A DNA stretch of 64,000 bases from Microtetraspora glauca. Lineage in GTDB: Bacteria; Actinomycetota; Actinomycetes; Streptomycetales; Streptomycetaceae. Every line of letters starts with the position of its first letter. Position 1 is the stretch's first letter. The position numbers were made by a program, and so were the translations under genes. The stretch spans positions 1 through 64,000 of the forward strand of contig JOFO01000009.1 of the NCBI GenBank assembly GCA_000721275.1. Direction: 5' to 3'. Shown here one piece after another: positions 43,107 through 51,135 of the stretch. The notes beneath the pieces are model-generated. The model saw only the letters and a list, made by a program, of their open reading frames with translations, ran no database searches and had not been told where the DNA came from.

Positions 43107-44408
43107 TCAGGCGCGGGCGCCGGTGAGGGCCGGCCAGTCGGCCGCGTCCTGCGGCCCGGTGTGGGCGGTCAGCAGGAAGAGCAGGTCCTCGGCGGCCGAC
43201 CGGGGGCCGGCCCCGGGCTCCTCGTGGAAGTCCCGGATGCGGTGCGGCCGCGGCGGCGCCTCGGTGAGGGCCGGGACGCGGCGGTTCTCCAGCTGGGACA
43301 GCGGGTCGATGCGGTGCTCGTCCGGGGTGCCGGGCGAGACGATGCCGCCCTCGGCGAGCATCGGGAGCTTGTCGAGTTCGACGCCGAACTTCTTGCCGGT
43401 GAGCGGGATCTCGAAGGACAGCTTGTTGAGTCCGTCGATGATCCAGTTGGCGAAGGCGATGAGGCCGTTGACCGGCCCCTTGACGACGCCGAGGACGGCG
43501 CTGAGGCCGCCCTTGACCAGTTCGCCGATGCCGCGCAGGGCCTTCGAGACGGCGTCCTTCGCGGTGCGGAAGAAGCCGGGGATCTTGTCGGTGATCCAGC
43601 GGAGGACGGGCTGGACGGCGCTCTTGACGCCGCCGATGGTGCGGGAGGCGATGGAGCGCAGGGCGGTGGTCGCCGAGCGCACGGCGGAGCCGATCCTCGC
43701 GATCCCGTCGATGGCCGCGCCGACGCTCCGCAGAGCGCTCTTGAAGACCGTCAGGTACGCCTTGGCGTAGGTGGTGACGGCCTTGCCGATGAGCTTCAGG
43801 ACCGGCTGGAGGAAGTTCCAGACCGCCTGGAAGCCCTTGAGGGCCTGCTGGAGGCCCTGCCGGACGATCCGCTGCCCGGTCCGCGAGCTGACGGCCAGTT
43901 CGATGAGGTACGCCGCGACGGGGACGATCAGGCCGACGAGGAAGCCGAGCGGGTTGGCCCGCATGGCGACGTTGACGCCTGTCATGGCGACCGAGGCGAC
44001 GGTCATGACGGTGCCGAAGGTGCCCATCAGGCCGGCGATGACGTCGGTGACGGGGAGCAGGGGCAGCAGGACGCCGAGGACCGCGCCGGCGCCGGTGGCG
44101 ATCCTCCGGGTGGCGGTGCGGGCCTTGCCGGCGGCGGTGCCGAGCCGCTTGACGCGGGCGGTGGCGGGGGAGCGGCGGAGCTTGTCGAGGGTGGTGCGGG
44201 TCCCGGCGGCGTTCTGGCCGAGGGTGCGCACGGCCGTGCCCGCGGTGCGGGCCGCGGTGCCGAGGGCGCCGGTGCCGCCGGCGGCCCGCTGGACGGCCTG
44301 CCGGAGGTTCCGGGCCGCTCCGCTCGCCCCCGCGGCCCCCTGCTGGAGGCTCCTCATGGGGGAGAGCGCCATGCGGAACCGCGGCATGGCGACGGCCGCG
44401 GCACTCAT
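43107..44408 (-). CDS. Tape-measure-like protein 2
   Basis: 433 residues from ATG 44408, overlapping the end of tape-measure 1 by four bases. An Ala/Thr/Arg-rich N-terminal helix region (20-105), a hydrophobic block (about 107-172, several membrane-type segments), a long amphipathic helix region, and a C-terminal block VVKGPVNGLIAFANWIIDGL (308-327) ... KKFGVELDKLPMLAEGGIV (339-357) that repeats the corresponding block of tape-measure 1. The paralogy indicates duplication of the tape-measure gene. Confidence 0.78.
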   Translation of the reverse strand: MSAAAVAMPRFRMALSPMRSLQQGAAGASGAARNLRQAVQRAAGGTGALGTAARTAGTAVRTLGQNAAGTRTTLDKLRRSPATARVKRLGTAAGKARTATRRIATGAGAVLGVLLPLLPVTDVIAGLMGTFGTVMTVASVAMTGVNVAMRANPLGFLVGLIVPVAAYLIELAVSSRTGQRIVRQGLQQALKGFQAVWNFLQPVLKLIGKAVTTYAKAYLTVFKSALRSVGAAIDGIARIGSAVRSATTALRSIASRTIGGVKSAVQPVLRWITDKIPGFFRTAKDAVSKALRGIGELVKGGLSAVLGVVKGPVNGLIAFANWIIDGLNKLSFEIPLTGKKFGVELDKLPMLAEGGIVSPGTPDEHRIDPLSQLENRRVPALTEAPPRPHRIRDFHEEPGAGPRSAAEDLLFLLTAHTGPQDAADWPALTGARA

Positions 44409-45610
44409 GCGCGGGCTCCCCGCGCCTTCACGAGGTACATGAGGGCGTCGGCGGTGGCCTTCGGGTTGTTGTCGCGGGCCGCGTGGTAGTGCTCGATGTG
44501 CAGTCCGCCGCCGGCGGAGGCGGCCTGGCCCTGGGCCTGGCGGGCCCGGCGGGCGGTGAGGGCGAGCAGCCGGTCGAGCTTGGAGAGCGGCAGGACGGCC
44601 TCGGCCTCGCCGGCCTCGGCGAGGATCGCGGGGACGCCGCCGGTGCGGGGCATGACGACGCCGCCGGTGGCGAGCATCGGGATGGTCGGGATGGAGACGC
44701 CGAAGGTCTTGCCGCCGACGACGGGCACCCAGCCGGGGACGCTGACCTTGACCTTGTTCAGGGCGCCGATCATGCGGTTGATGAGCCCGATGACGGAGTT
44801 GATCGGGCCCTTCACGCCGTTCTTGATGCCGTCGAAGGCACGGGACGCGATGGACTTCAGGCCGTTCCAGATCGAGGACATCTTGTCCTTGACCGCGCTG
44901 AACGCCCGGGGGATCGCGGACTTGATCCAGTTGACGACGGGGGTGATGACGCGCTTGATGCCGTTCCAGACGGTGCTGATCACCGTCTTGATCGCCTTCA
45001 TCACCGTGGTGATGACCGTCTTCCAGACCTTCACATAGGTCTTGATGACGGTGGCGACCGCCTTGACGACGGTCGAGATGGCCTTCTTGATGCCGTTCCA
45101 GACGCTCTTGATCAGCGATCCGGCCTTCTTCATGATCGGCCCGATGGCCTTCATGACCGAGCTGATCACGCTCTTGATCGCGCTGAACGCCTTCTTCAGG
45201 ACCGTCTGCATCGTCTTCGAGCGCAGCGCCATGTCGACGATCGCCTCGATGAGCGGCATGAAGAGTTCGAGCAGCCGGACCAGGAAGTTGCCCTTCATGG
45301 AGCGGTTGAGCTTGTCCTGGCCCTTGGCGGCCTTGCCGGCGCCCGACTCGTACCGGGCGAGCTTGCCGCCGGCCGACTGGGCGGTGGAGCCGGCCTTCCG
45401 CATGGCCCGTTCGGCCTGGTCGGACGCGGTCTTGAGGTTCTTGAGCTGGGTGCCGGCGCCCTGGGCGTTCGTACGCAGCGTCCTGAGCTGACCGGACGCG
45501 GACCGGCCGGCGTCGCCGACCTTCCTGACCGAGGTGCCGGCGTTCGCCGCCTGGGACTTGAAACCGCTGAGGGCGGTCGACGCGTTCTTGAGGTTCCTGA
45601 CGAGAGACAT
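44405..45610 (-). CDS. Tape-measure-like protein 1
   Basis: 401 residues from ATG 45610. The N-terminal ~105 residues form a predicted coiled coil (LRTLRTNAQGAGTQLKNLKT). The middle (140-262) is a run of amphipathic 11-residue-like repeats (IKKAISTVV, IKTVISTVWNGIKR) with WNGIK/LK recurring near residues 171, 215 and 248. The C-terminal block GVKGPINSVIGLINRMIGAL, TFGVSIPTIPMLATGG, then AEAGEAEAVLPLSKLD, is a classic tape-measure ending. At about 0.15 nm per residue the tail would be short, near 60 nm, if this protein alone sets length. Confidence 0.85.
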   Translation of the reverse strand: MSLVRNLKNASTALSGFKSQAANAGTSVRKVGDAGRSASGQLRTLRTNAQGAGTQLKNLKTASDQAERAMRKAGSTAQSAGGKLARYESGAGKAAKGQDKLNRSMKGNFLVRLLELFMPLIEAIVDMALRSKTMQTVLKKAFSAIKSVISSVMKAIGPIMKKAGSLIKSVWNGIKKAISTVVKAVATVIKTYVKVWKTVITTVMKAIKTVISTVWNGIKRVITPVVNWIKSAIPRAFSAVKDKMSSIWNGLKSIASRAFDGIKNGVKGPINSVIGLINRMIGALNKVKVSVPGWVPVVGGKTFGVSIPTIPMLATGGVVMPRTGGVPAILAEAGEAEAVLPLSKLDRLLALTARRARQAQGQAASAGGGLHIEHYHAARDNNPKATADALMYLVKARGARA

Positions 45611-45635
45611 GGTGTACCTCCTTTCGTGGGTGGGG

Positions 45636-46547
45636 TCAGCGGGCGCCGGAGCCGGCGATGACGTCGTCGAGGGAGCTGATGCTGCCGCGCAGGCCCTGGA
45701 ACTTCTCCCGGAGGGACTCGGTCTGGGTGACGAGGTTGCTCATCGCCTGGGCGGTGTTCCCGAGCTGGGTGTCCGTGGGCAGCTTGGCGGGCTGGAAGGT
45801 GTCCAGCTCCCTGTTGAGCTTTTCGAGGCCGTCGGCGATCTTCTTCAGCTTCGTGGTGTTGACCTTCTTGATGGCCTCGCCCACCGTTCCGAGGACGGTC
45901 GCCGCCTTGTCGGCCTTGCTCTGGTTCGGCAGCCTCTGGAACGAGTTCAGGAACGAGGGGGCTTTCGCGTCGAACCTCTCCACCTGCGGGTTCAGCTTTT
46001 CGAGCGCCCTGGCCAGCGTCTCGGCCTGCTGGGCGTTGGCCGGGTTGCTCACGAGGTCGGCGAGGCTGGTGCCGCCGTTGGCGACCCGGCGTTCCCGGTC
46101 CTCGATCGCCTGGCGGGTCTGCCGGGTGACGTCGCCGTTCGCGTCGTAGCCCCGGATGAGGCCGTCGCGACTGAAGAACTCCTGGATCGACCGCTGGATG
46201 TTGGTGAGCTTGCCCGAGATGTAGAGGGCGACGCCGCCGATGACGATGGCCGCCAGGGCGCCGGCGCCGTTCGACAGCCAGTAGTTGATGGCGGTGCCGA
46301 TGCCCTCGCCCTCGTACAGCTTCTCGATGCCGGCGGCGATGCCGCCGAAGCCGGCGGCCTCCCAGTACTCCGTGACGGGGTTCTTGACGATCTCCTTGTG
46401 CATCTCGTCGACCTTCTCCTTGAGGTAGGAGAAGTTGATCGACAGCTCGCCGAGGACCTCGGCGTGCTCCAGGATCTGCCGTATGTGCCCCTGGACCACC
46501 GTGATCTTGAGGTCCGCGATCAGGTCGGGGACGTTCGTTTCTGCCAT
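45636..46547 (-). CDS. Tail-associated coiled-coil membrane protein
   Basis: 303 residues from ATG 46547 after GGAG. It has a helical N-terminus (VLGELSINFSYLKEKVDEMH), one strong hydrophobic segment (about 88-110, GAGALAAIVIGGVALYISG), then a long helical region with coiled-coil character (ETLARALEKLNPQVERF, KIADGLEKLNRELDTF). It occupies the place where the 5' part of a tape-measure gene would be, 26 nt before tape-measure 1. It may be a split-off tape-measure segment or a separate internal tail protein. No known family recognised. Confidence 0.65.
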   Translation of the reverse strand: MAETNVPDLIADLKITVVQGHIRQILEHAEVLGELSINFSYLKEKVDEMHKEIVKNPVTEYWEAAGFGGIAAGIEKLYEGEGIGTAINYWLSNGAGALAAIVIGGVALYISGKLTNIQRSIQEFFSRDGLIRGYDANGDVTRQTRQAIEDRERRVANGGTSLADLVSNPANAQQAETLARALEKLNPQVERFDAKAPSFLNSFQRLPNQSKADKAATVLGTVGEAIKKVNTTKLKKIADGLEKLNRELDTFQPAKLPTDTQLGNTAQAMSNLVTQTESLREKFQGLRGSISSLDDVIAGSGAR

Positions 46548-46583
46548 GGTTGCTCCGCTTCCGGCCCGTGCGGGCCAAGCGCC

Positions 46584-46614
46584 GAAAAGCCCCTGCCGGT
46601 CTCCGGCAGGGGCT
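46584..46614 (-). terminator. Intrinsic terminator upstream of the tape-measure block
   Basis: Minus-strand hairpin with a perfect 12-bp stem (46588-46599 with 46603-46614) followed by TTTTCGGC. It lies between the 70-residue gene and the coiled-coil membrane gene, so it would limit or attenuate readthrough into the tape-measure to lysis genes. Confidence 0.75.
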
Positions 46615-46639
46615 CGTTCGCAGGGGCGGTGCGCTGGGG

Positions 46640-46852
46640 CTAGGCGTCGGGGGCCCGGCGGGGGCCGCGCCGCACCGCCGCCAGGGCGTCGTTCCAGCCG
46701 GCGGCGTACGCAAGGGCCTCGTACCGGGAGACCTCGGCGCACAGCGTGCCGAGCAGCGCTCTCCTGTCGAGGGCGACGGGGCCGTCGAGGAGCCGGCGGA
46801 GGCGGTCCTGGAGCGGGATGTGCGGTCGCGATGCCTCGCCCGGCTGAGTCAT
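46640..46852 (-). CDS. Small hypothetical tail-cluster protein, 70 residues
   Basis: From ATG 46852 to 46640. Helical, with the motif YEALAYAAGWNDALAAV (about residues 44-60). A similar motif, ETTAFTSGWAEAVSDEL, occurs in the divergent gene starting at 47156, suggesting a shared small domain. A long reading in the same frame extends upstream through the neighbouring gene and is rejected. Function unknown. Confidence 0.6.
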   Translation of the reverse strand: MTQPGEASRPHIPLQDRLRRLLDGPVALDRRALLGTLCAEVSRYEALAYAAGWNDALAAVRRGPRRAPDA

Positions 46853-47155
46853 GGACGCCTGCCTTCCGTTGCTTGCCCGTGCGTGCGTGGCGGCGCCGCG
46901 GGGTGGGGAGCGGGGGCACCACGTTTTCGAACTGTTGTGCGAACAGAGTGTGGGATATCTGTTCGGGGTTTGTCGAGCGGGATAGGTGTGACGGCGTGTC
47001 TTCTCGTCACGTTCCCGAACGAGTTGGCGGTGATCGAAGGGAAAGTTCGAGCAGGTAATCTGGACGACGCGTTCCCTCGGACCGACCGCTCGGGGAGCGA
47101 GGGGCGCGAGGGGCGCGCGGGGGATCCCCAGGGGGCTGGAAGGCAGCACTGACGC
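46853..47155. promoter_or_regulatory. Divergent promoter region with nested inverted repeats
   Basis: 303 nt without a gene between the 70-residue gene (-) and the 274-residue gene (+). It contains overlapping dyads: CTGTT-N5-AACAG (46932-46946) and CGAACAG-N12-CTGTTCG (46940-46965), with another GAAC half site at 46929. A possible forward -10 TAATCT lies at 47056. The dyads are AT-richer than their surroundings and look like an operator for an unidentified regulator. Confidence 0.55.
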
Positions 47156-47980
47156 ATGGACACGGATCCCGGAGCGAACCGGCGGGAGCGGGTGGTCGAC
47201 TGGCTCGCCTCCCATCCCGATCTGCCCCACCTCTTCGCACGCCTTTCCGAGCTCGTCCACGTCCACGGGCACGCCCCCGAGGAGCTCGTGGTCATCCCCC
47301 GGTCCGAGATCGACCGCCGGGAGACCACCGCCTTCACCTCCGGCTGGGCCGAGGCCGTCTCCGACGAACTCCCCCGGATACGCCGGGAGTACGAGCGCCG
47401 GGTCGCCGACGCGTACGCCCAGGGGCAGAGCGACGCGCGGGGCATCCGGCGGCCGCAGCGCCGGACCGACGACGGCCCCCGGGACGGGGCCCGCGTCATC
47501 GCGCTGCCCTTCGCCCGGCTCCTCGAACCGCCGGCCGCCGTCGTCGAGGCGGAGGAGCGGGTGCGCCGGGAGCGCGAGCTCTTCGAACAGCGCCCCGCGC
47601 GCGAGGAGCCGTACGAGCAATCCGGCGCGTACGAGCCGGACTTCGGCGTACACGAGCCGGACTTCGGCGCGCGCGAGCCGGAGCCCGAGGACGACAAGGA
47701 GCCCGCCCCCGGCCCGGAGCCGGAGTTCCCGCCCGCGGCCCAGGAGGGCCGCACGCGCCGGAACCCGCAGCCCGTCCGGAAGGTCGTCCGCGGCAAGGGC
47801 GGCCGCCCGATCGTCCCGCCGCTCTCCCACGTCCCCGGCCAGCAGGGCGCGGGCGGCGAGCGCAGGGACCCCGACCAGCGCCCCGGCCGGGGCCGGCGCC
47901 TCTCCGAGCGGGCCAAGGCCCTGGAGGAGGACCTGGCCGCCGAGCGGACACCGGAAGCGCCCCCGGGGTCCGCCCCCTGA
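47156..47980 (+). CDS. Hypothetical protein encoded against the tail operon, 274 residues
   Basis: From ATG 47156 after GGAAGGCAGC. The N-terminal ~100 residues are ordered-looking (ERVVDWLASHPDLPHLFARL, then ETTAFTSGWAEAVSDEL, IRREYERRVADAYAQGQ). The rest is charged and Pro-rich, with a short tandem repeat (YEPDFGVHEPDFGAREPE, about 162-180) and an Arg/Lys-rich end, so probably disordered. It is the only plus-strand gene between chaperone and tape measure. No family recognised; it might regulate or accompany the particle. Confidence 0.7.
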   Translation: MDTDPGANRRERVVDWLASHPDLPHLFARLSELVHVHGHAPEELVVIPRSEIDRRETTAFTSGWAEAVSDELPRIRREYERRVADAYAQGQSDARGIRRPQRRTDDGPRDGARVIALPFARLLEPPAAVVEAEERVRRERELFEQRPAREEPYEQSGAYEPDFGVHEPDFGAREPEPEDDKEPAPGPEPEFPPAAQEGRTRRNPQPVRKVVRGKGGRPIVPPLSHVPGQQGAGGERRDPDQRPGRGRRLSERAKALEEDLAAERTPEAPPGSAP

Positions 47981-48017
47981 CGGGAGCCGGACCCCGGGGG
48001 GCCGGGGCGCGGACCGG

Positions 48018-48715
48018 TCAGCCGAAGAAACGGGCCAGCTCGCCGGCGGAGACCGCCTCGGCGGGCCGTTCCGGCTCTCCGTCCCGGCTCTCCTCCCCGT
48101 CCCCTCCGCTGCCCGGCCGGGGCACCGGCTTCGGGGGTTCGGGCTGGTCGCCGTCCTCGGTCCCGTTGACGGACAGGAACATCCAGTTGGCGACGGCCAG
48201 GTGGTCCACCACCGCCGCCAGCAGGTGGTCGGTGACCGACCACCCGGCCGCCTCGCCGTGCAGCTCGTGCTGGACGGCGCTGCCCGGGGGCAGGTGCTTG
48301 ATCAGCAGCAGCAGCCGGCGGCTGGAGAGCTCACCGCGGTGCCAGTCGAGGAGGTCGATCCCGTAGTGGCGGAGGAGGTCCGCTTCGAGGGCCTCGGCGT
48401 GTTCGTCGACGAACTCGACGAGGCTCAGTCTTCCCCCAGGCCGAGCCCGGTCTCCTTGCCGTACGCCTCCAGGACGGCGGCGATGTCCTGCATGGTGACG
48501 TCGTGCTCCTCGAAGCGGGCGAACTGCTCCTCGCCCATCAGGAGCGCGAGCAGGCCGTCCACGTCGTTGTCGTCGAGCGTGCGCAGGCCCTTCGCGGTCG
48601 CGCGGGACAGCTCGGTCGGAAGGGTGAAAGTGTCGCCGTCCAGCTCGAAGGACCAGGTGCGGCCGTGGGCCTCCTGGCGCTGGGCACGGGCGGCGTTGAC
48701 GTCGAAACGGGCCAT
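48018..48715 (-). CDS. Tail assembly chaperone GT (product of -1 frameshift)
   Basis: Joined product of about 232 residues: the first ~94 are those of the G protein, then ribosomes shift -1 near 48431-48437 and continue to the stop at 48018. The -1 frame is fully open from the slip site and translates to a sensible T domain (DEHAEALEADLLRHYGIDLL, DWHRGELSSRRLLLLIKHLP, HLLAAVVDHLAVANWMF), typical of actinophage T-part chaperones, followed by a Pro/Glu/Gly-rich tail ending LARFFG. As in lambda gpG/gpGT, the long form would bind the tube protein and the tape measure during assembly. No start codon is needed for the T part. Confidence 0.85.
48425..48715 (-). CDS. Tail assembly chaperone G
   Basis: 96 residues from ATG 48715, starting MARFDVNAARAQRQEAHGR; the core (WSFELDGDTFTLPTELSRAT, DDNDVDGLLALLMGEEQFARF) is the usual actinophage tail-chaperone pattern. 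It follows the tail-tube gene and precedes the frameshift. In the lambda model the short form is the major product and the GT fusion the minor one. Confidence 0.85.
   Translation of the reverse strand: MARFDVNAARAQRQEAHGRTWSFELDGDTFTLPTELSRATAKGLRTLDDNDVDGLLALLMGEEQFARFEEHDVTMQDIAAVLEAYGKETGLGLGED
48431..48437 (-). other. Candidate -1 slippery site GGGGGAA
   Basis: On the minus strand the zero frame reads CTG GGG GAA GAC TGA; the run of five G then AA lies two codons before the G-protein stop. The -1 frame is open through and beyond this point. A downstream pairing segment has not been computed. Confidence 0.65.
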
Positions 48716-48803
48716 GGCGATGCGTACTCCTTGATCGGGTGCGTGCGGGGCGGAGAGGGGCCCGGGGCGGGACGGCGGCCGGCCGTCCCGCCCCGGAGGA
48801 GGG

Positions 48804-49415
48804 TCAGGCCGAGGCGCCGGTCTTGTACTGGTCGTCCTTCATGAGGAAGGTCGCCAGCGGCTGGCCGGCCCCGTTCGACATGGCGGTGAAGGTGATGCCC
48901 AGGGTGGACGCCGCCTTGCGGGCCAGCTTGATGTCGTCGGAGGCGGTGACCTGGCCGCGCGGGATGATGAAGCGGTACGTGACCGCGGTGCCGCCGACCT
49001 TGACGTCGGTGAACTCCAGGCCGAGGGCGCGGACGTCCGCGTACGGGCGCTCGGCGATCTCGTACTTGTACGTGTCGGTCGCCGCGGCCGGCTCCGCCTC
49101 GACCTTGCCGCCGCCCATGAAGAACGGCAGCGTGTCCTCGTTGAACTGGAGCATCGAGAACTTCAGCGAGAGGTCGCGGCTGGAGTAGATGAAGTGCACC
49201 GGGGAGACCGACTGCCAGGTGTCGATCGGCTCCAGCTTGTCCTTCTTGGAGAAGGTGACGCCGTCGCCGGTGGTGTAGCCGAGGTTCGTCCAGGTCGTGG
49301 CGGACCAGTCGGTCGCCGGGTCGGCGCCGAAGGACGGGGCGGCGGCGCCGGCCGCGGCCACGAAGAGCTTGCCGGTGCCGGCGACGCGGATCTCGGCGGA
49401 GTTGTTTCCTGCCAT
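48804..49415 (-). CDS. Major tail tube protein
   Basis: 203 residues from ATG 49415. A beta-rich protein with the layout of siphovirus tube proteins: NSAEIRVAGTGKLFVAAAG at the start, TGDGVTFSKKDKLEPIDTWQ, then SRDLSLKFSMLQFNEDTLPF with the long inter-ring loop region, and ending in a short flexible tail. Immediately precedes the G/GT chaperones, which is the invariant order in long-tailed phages. Forms the stacked hexameric rings of a non-contractile tube. Confidence 0.85.
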   Translation of the reverse strand: MAGNNSAEIRVAGTGKLFVAAAGAAAPSFGADPATDWSATTWTNLGYTTGDGVTFSKKDKLEPIDTWQSVSPVHFIYSSRDLSLKFSMLQFNEDTLPFFMGGGKVEAEPAAATDTYKYEIAERPYADVRALGLEFTDVKVGGTAVTYRFIIPRGQVTASDDIKLARKAASTLGITFTAMSNGAGQPLATFLMKDDQYKTGASA

Positions 49416-49481
49416 GGTGGGTTTCTCCTTGGGTGGGTGAGGGCGCCGCGCCCGGGCGAAGGGAAGGACCCGGGCACGGCA

Positions 49482-49507
49482 AAGGCCCCGCCGGACGGCG
49501 GGGCCTG
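49482..49507 (-). terminator. Hairpin between tail terminator and tube genes
   Basis: 10-bp stem (49484-49493 with 49496-49505) followed on the minus strand by TTTGCCGTG. Weak terminator or mRNA-processing hairpin; partial readthrough would be needed for tube expression from the upstream promoter. Confidence 0.5.
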
Positions 49508-49548
49508 GTCGGTGGGGCCGGACGGGACGGGGCGGGTCCGGCGGGCCG

Positions 49549-49956
49549 TCAGAAGACGGTGAGGGAGAGGCGCAGCACGCAGAGGTAGCGGTTGGCGCCG
49601 CGGTAGAGGTAGTCGGGCAGCCAGCGCGGCCCGTCCTGCTCCTCCACGTCGTGGACGGTGTTGACGCCGATCTGCTTGCCCAGGGTCGCGAGCAGGGCGC
49701 GCCGGGCGGCGTTGGCGAGGACGTGGGCCTCGTTCTTGGTGGGGCCGTACACCTCGAACTCGATCAGCGGCATGTCGACGTGCAGGTCGCCGATCCAGGC
49801 GCCGCCGCGGCGGTTGACCAGGACGGCGCGCTGGGTGCCGTCGAAACCGGCGGGCGCCTGCACGGCGATCACCGCCCCGGCCAGCGCCGGGTCGGCCTTG
49901 AGGACGTCGACGACCAGCTTCTCGACGTCCGGGAACGCACTCGGGGGAGTGGTCAT
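49549..49956 (-). CDS. Tail terminator protein
   Basis: 135 residues from ATG 49956, which sits 8 nt after GAGGAGA; a longer reading to 50079 adds low-complexity Pro/Arg sequence and is rejected. The pattern (FPDVEKLVVDVLKADPALAG, VLVNRRGGAWIGDLHVDMP, EVYGPTKNEAHVLANAARRA) matches actinophage tail terminators (gpU/HK97 gp10-like) that cap the tube. In a phage this gene follows head-tail connector genes; here those are missing and an ATP-grasp-like gene takes the place. Confidence 0.75.
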   Translation of the reverse strand: MTTPPSAFPDVEKLVVDVLKADPALAGAVIAVQAPAGFDGTQRAVLVNRRGGAWIGDLHVDMPLIEFEVYGPTKNEAHVLANAARRALLATLGKQIGVNTVHDVEEQDGPRWLPDYLYRGANRYLCVLRLSLTVF

Positions 49957-50288
49957 CGCGGTTCTCCTCGGGAGGGGCGGTGGGAAGGGAGGGGGCCGTC
50001 CGGGGGCGCCGGCGGGGAGGGGAGGGGCGCGGCGCCGCTCCCGGACGGCCGACGGCGGAGCCGCGCCCCGTCCGGGCACAGCTCCGCCGCTGCACCAACT
50101 GTGACAGAGAGCGTGCGCGCGCGCAACTAAAACGGCGAGGTGCTGGGCCGCGCTGTGTCCGCGGCGGGTCGGTACGGCTCTGACCTGCGGCGCGACCCCG
50201 GCGGATACCGGTTCCGGCGGGAGGCGGGGGACCGGTAGGTTGACCGTTCCCGGCCCGCGGGCCGGGCCGTACCCCTGAGGAGCCGCCC
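49957..50288. promoter_or_regulatory. Tail-operon control region
   Basis: 332 nt with no gene, between the tail terminator gene (-) and the ATP-grasp-like gene (+). It contains the conserved 29-bp element at 50102-50130. The stretch 49985-50070 is a very GC-rich minus-strand leader. The short AT-containing core around 50095-50130 is the obvious promoter location. Confidence 0.6.
50102..50130 (-). promoter_or_regulatory. Conserved 29-bp promoter/operator element, tail-operon copy
   Basis: Read on the minus strand, TTAGTTGCGCGCGCGCACGC then TCTC then TGTCA; 23 of 29 positions equal the copy at 52582-52610. It holds GTTGC-N6-GCACG with a perfect 12-bp palindrome in the core. A promoter reading is possible: -35 TTGCGC, 17-nt spacer, -10 CACAGT. 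Lies 146 nt before the tail terminator start. Confidence 0.7.
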
Positions 50289-51122
50289 GTGTCCGCCGTC
50301 GCCCGCCCCCGGCTGCTGTACGTCACCGACCTCGCCTATCCCGCGCGCGGGCGCCGCTACGGCGACGAGGACATCGCGCTCACCGCCCGGCTCCGCGAGG
50401 CGTTCGACCTCGCGCTGTGCCACCCGGGCGACGCCGCCGCGCTGATGGACGCCTTCGACGGCGTCGTCGTCCGCAACAGCGGGCCCGTGCTCCACCACCA
50501 GGAGGCGTACGACCGGTTCCGCGAGCGGGCCGCCACCCTCGGCACGCGCGTCTACAACCCGCTGCACGGGCGCGGCGACATGGCCGGCAAGCAGTACCTG
50601 CTCGACCTCACCGCCGCCGGGTTCCCCGTCATCCCCACGGTCGACCGCGCCGAGGACCTCGACCGGCTCCCCGACGCCGCGCTCTACGCGGTCAAGCCGA
50701 AGGCGGGCGCCGACTCCATAGGGCTGCGCTTCCTGCCGTACGAGGAACTGACCGGACTGGCCCTCGACGGCGGACTGCTCGTCCAGCCGCGGATCGACTT
50801 CGTGTACGAGGTCTCCTTCGTCTTCGTGGACGACCTCTTCCAGTACGCCGTCCACGCCCCCGACCCCGAGCGCCGCTGGGTCCTGGAGCCGTACGAGCCC
50901 ACCCCGGACGACCTCGCCTTCGCCCGCCGCTTCATCGACTGGAACACGCTCCGGCACGGCGTCCAGCGCGTCGACGCCTGCCGCACCCGGGACGGCGGGC
51001 TGCTCCTCGTGGAGCTGGAGGACCTCAACCCGTACCTCTCCCTCGACCGCGTCGGCGAGCCCGTCCGCGCCCGCTTCGCCGACGCCCTCACCCGCTCCCT
51101 CCGCGCCTTCCTGGAGGCGTGA
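50289..51122 (+). CDS. ATP-grasp-fold protein of unknown substrate
   Basis: 277 residues from GTG 50289 after GAGGAGCC. ATP-grasp marks: the lysine-bearing strand YAVKPKAGADSIGLRF (about residue 134), LVQPRIDFVYEVSFVF in the place of the second nucleotide-binding strand, and the metal-binding end LLVELEDLNPYLSLD (about residue 240), close to the E-x-D/N-x-N-P hallmark. RimK/glutathione-synthetase-like enzymes join carboxylates to amines. It runs against the tail genes and ends before a 25-bp perfect inverted repeat. It could be tail-linked cargo or a neutral passenger. Confidence 0.7.
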   Translation: MSAVARPRLLYVTDLAYPARGRRYGDEDIALTARLREAFDLALCHPGDAAALMDAFDGVVVRNSGPVLHHQEAYDRFRERAATLGTRVYNPLHGRGDMAGKQYLLDLTAAGFPVIPTVDRAEDLDRLPDAALYAVKPKAGADSIGLRFLPYEELTGLALDGGLLVQPRIDFVYEVSFVFVDDLFQYAVHAPDPERRWVLEPYEPTPDDLAFARRFIDWNTLRHGVQRVDACRTRDGGLLLVELEDLNPYLSLDRVGEPVRARFADALTRSLRAFLEA

Positions 51123-51135
51123 CGGCGGCATGACG

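Noticed and set aside
46928..46965. LexA/SOS box upstream of the small tail-cluster genes
   Set aside because: The CGAAC half sites are in direct or 12-nt-spaced arrangement and do not match the actinobacterial LexA pattern with a 4-nt spacer and GTTCG partner.
48018..48212. Independent small gene starting at ATG 48212
   Set aside because: The frame is open far upstream and continues the T chaperone domain; it is the 3' part of the frameshift product.
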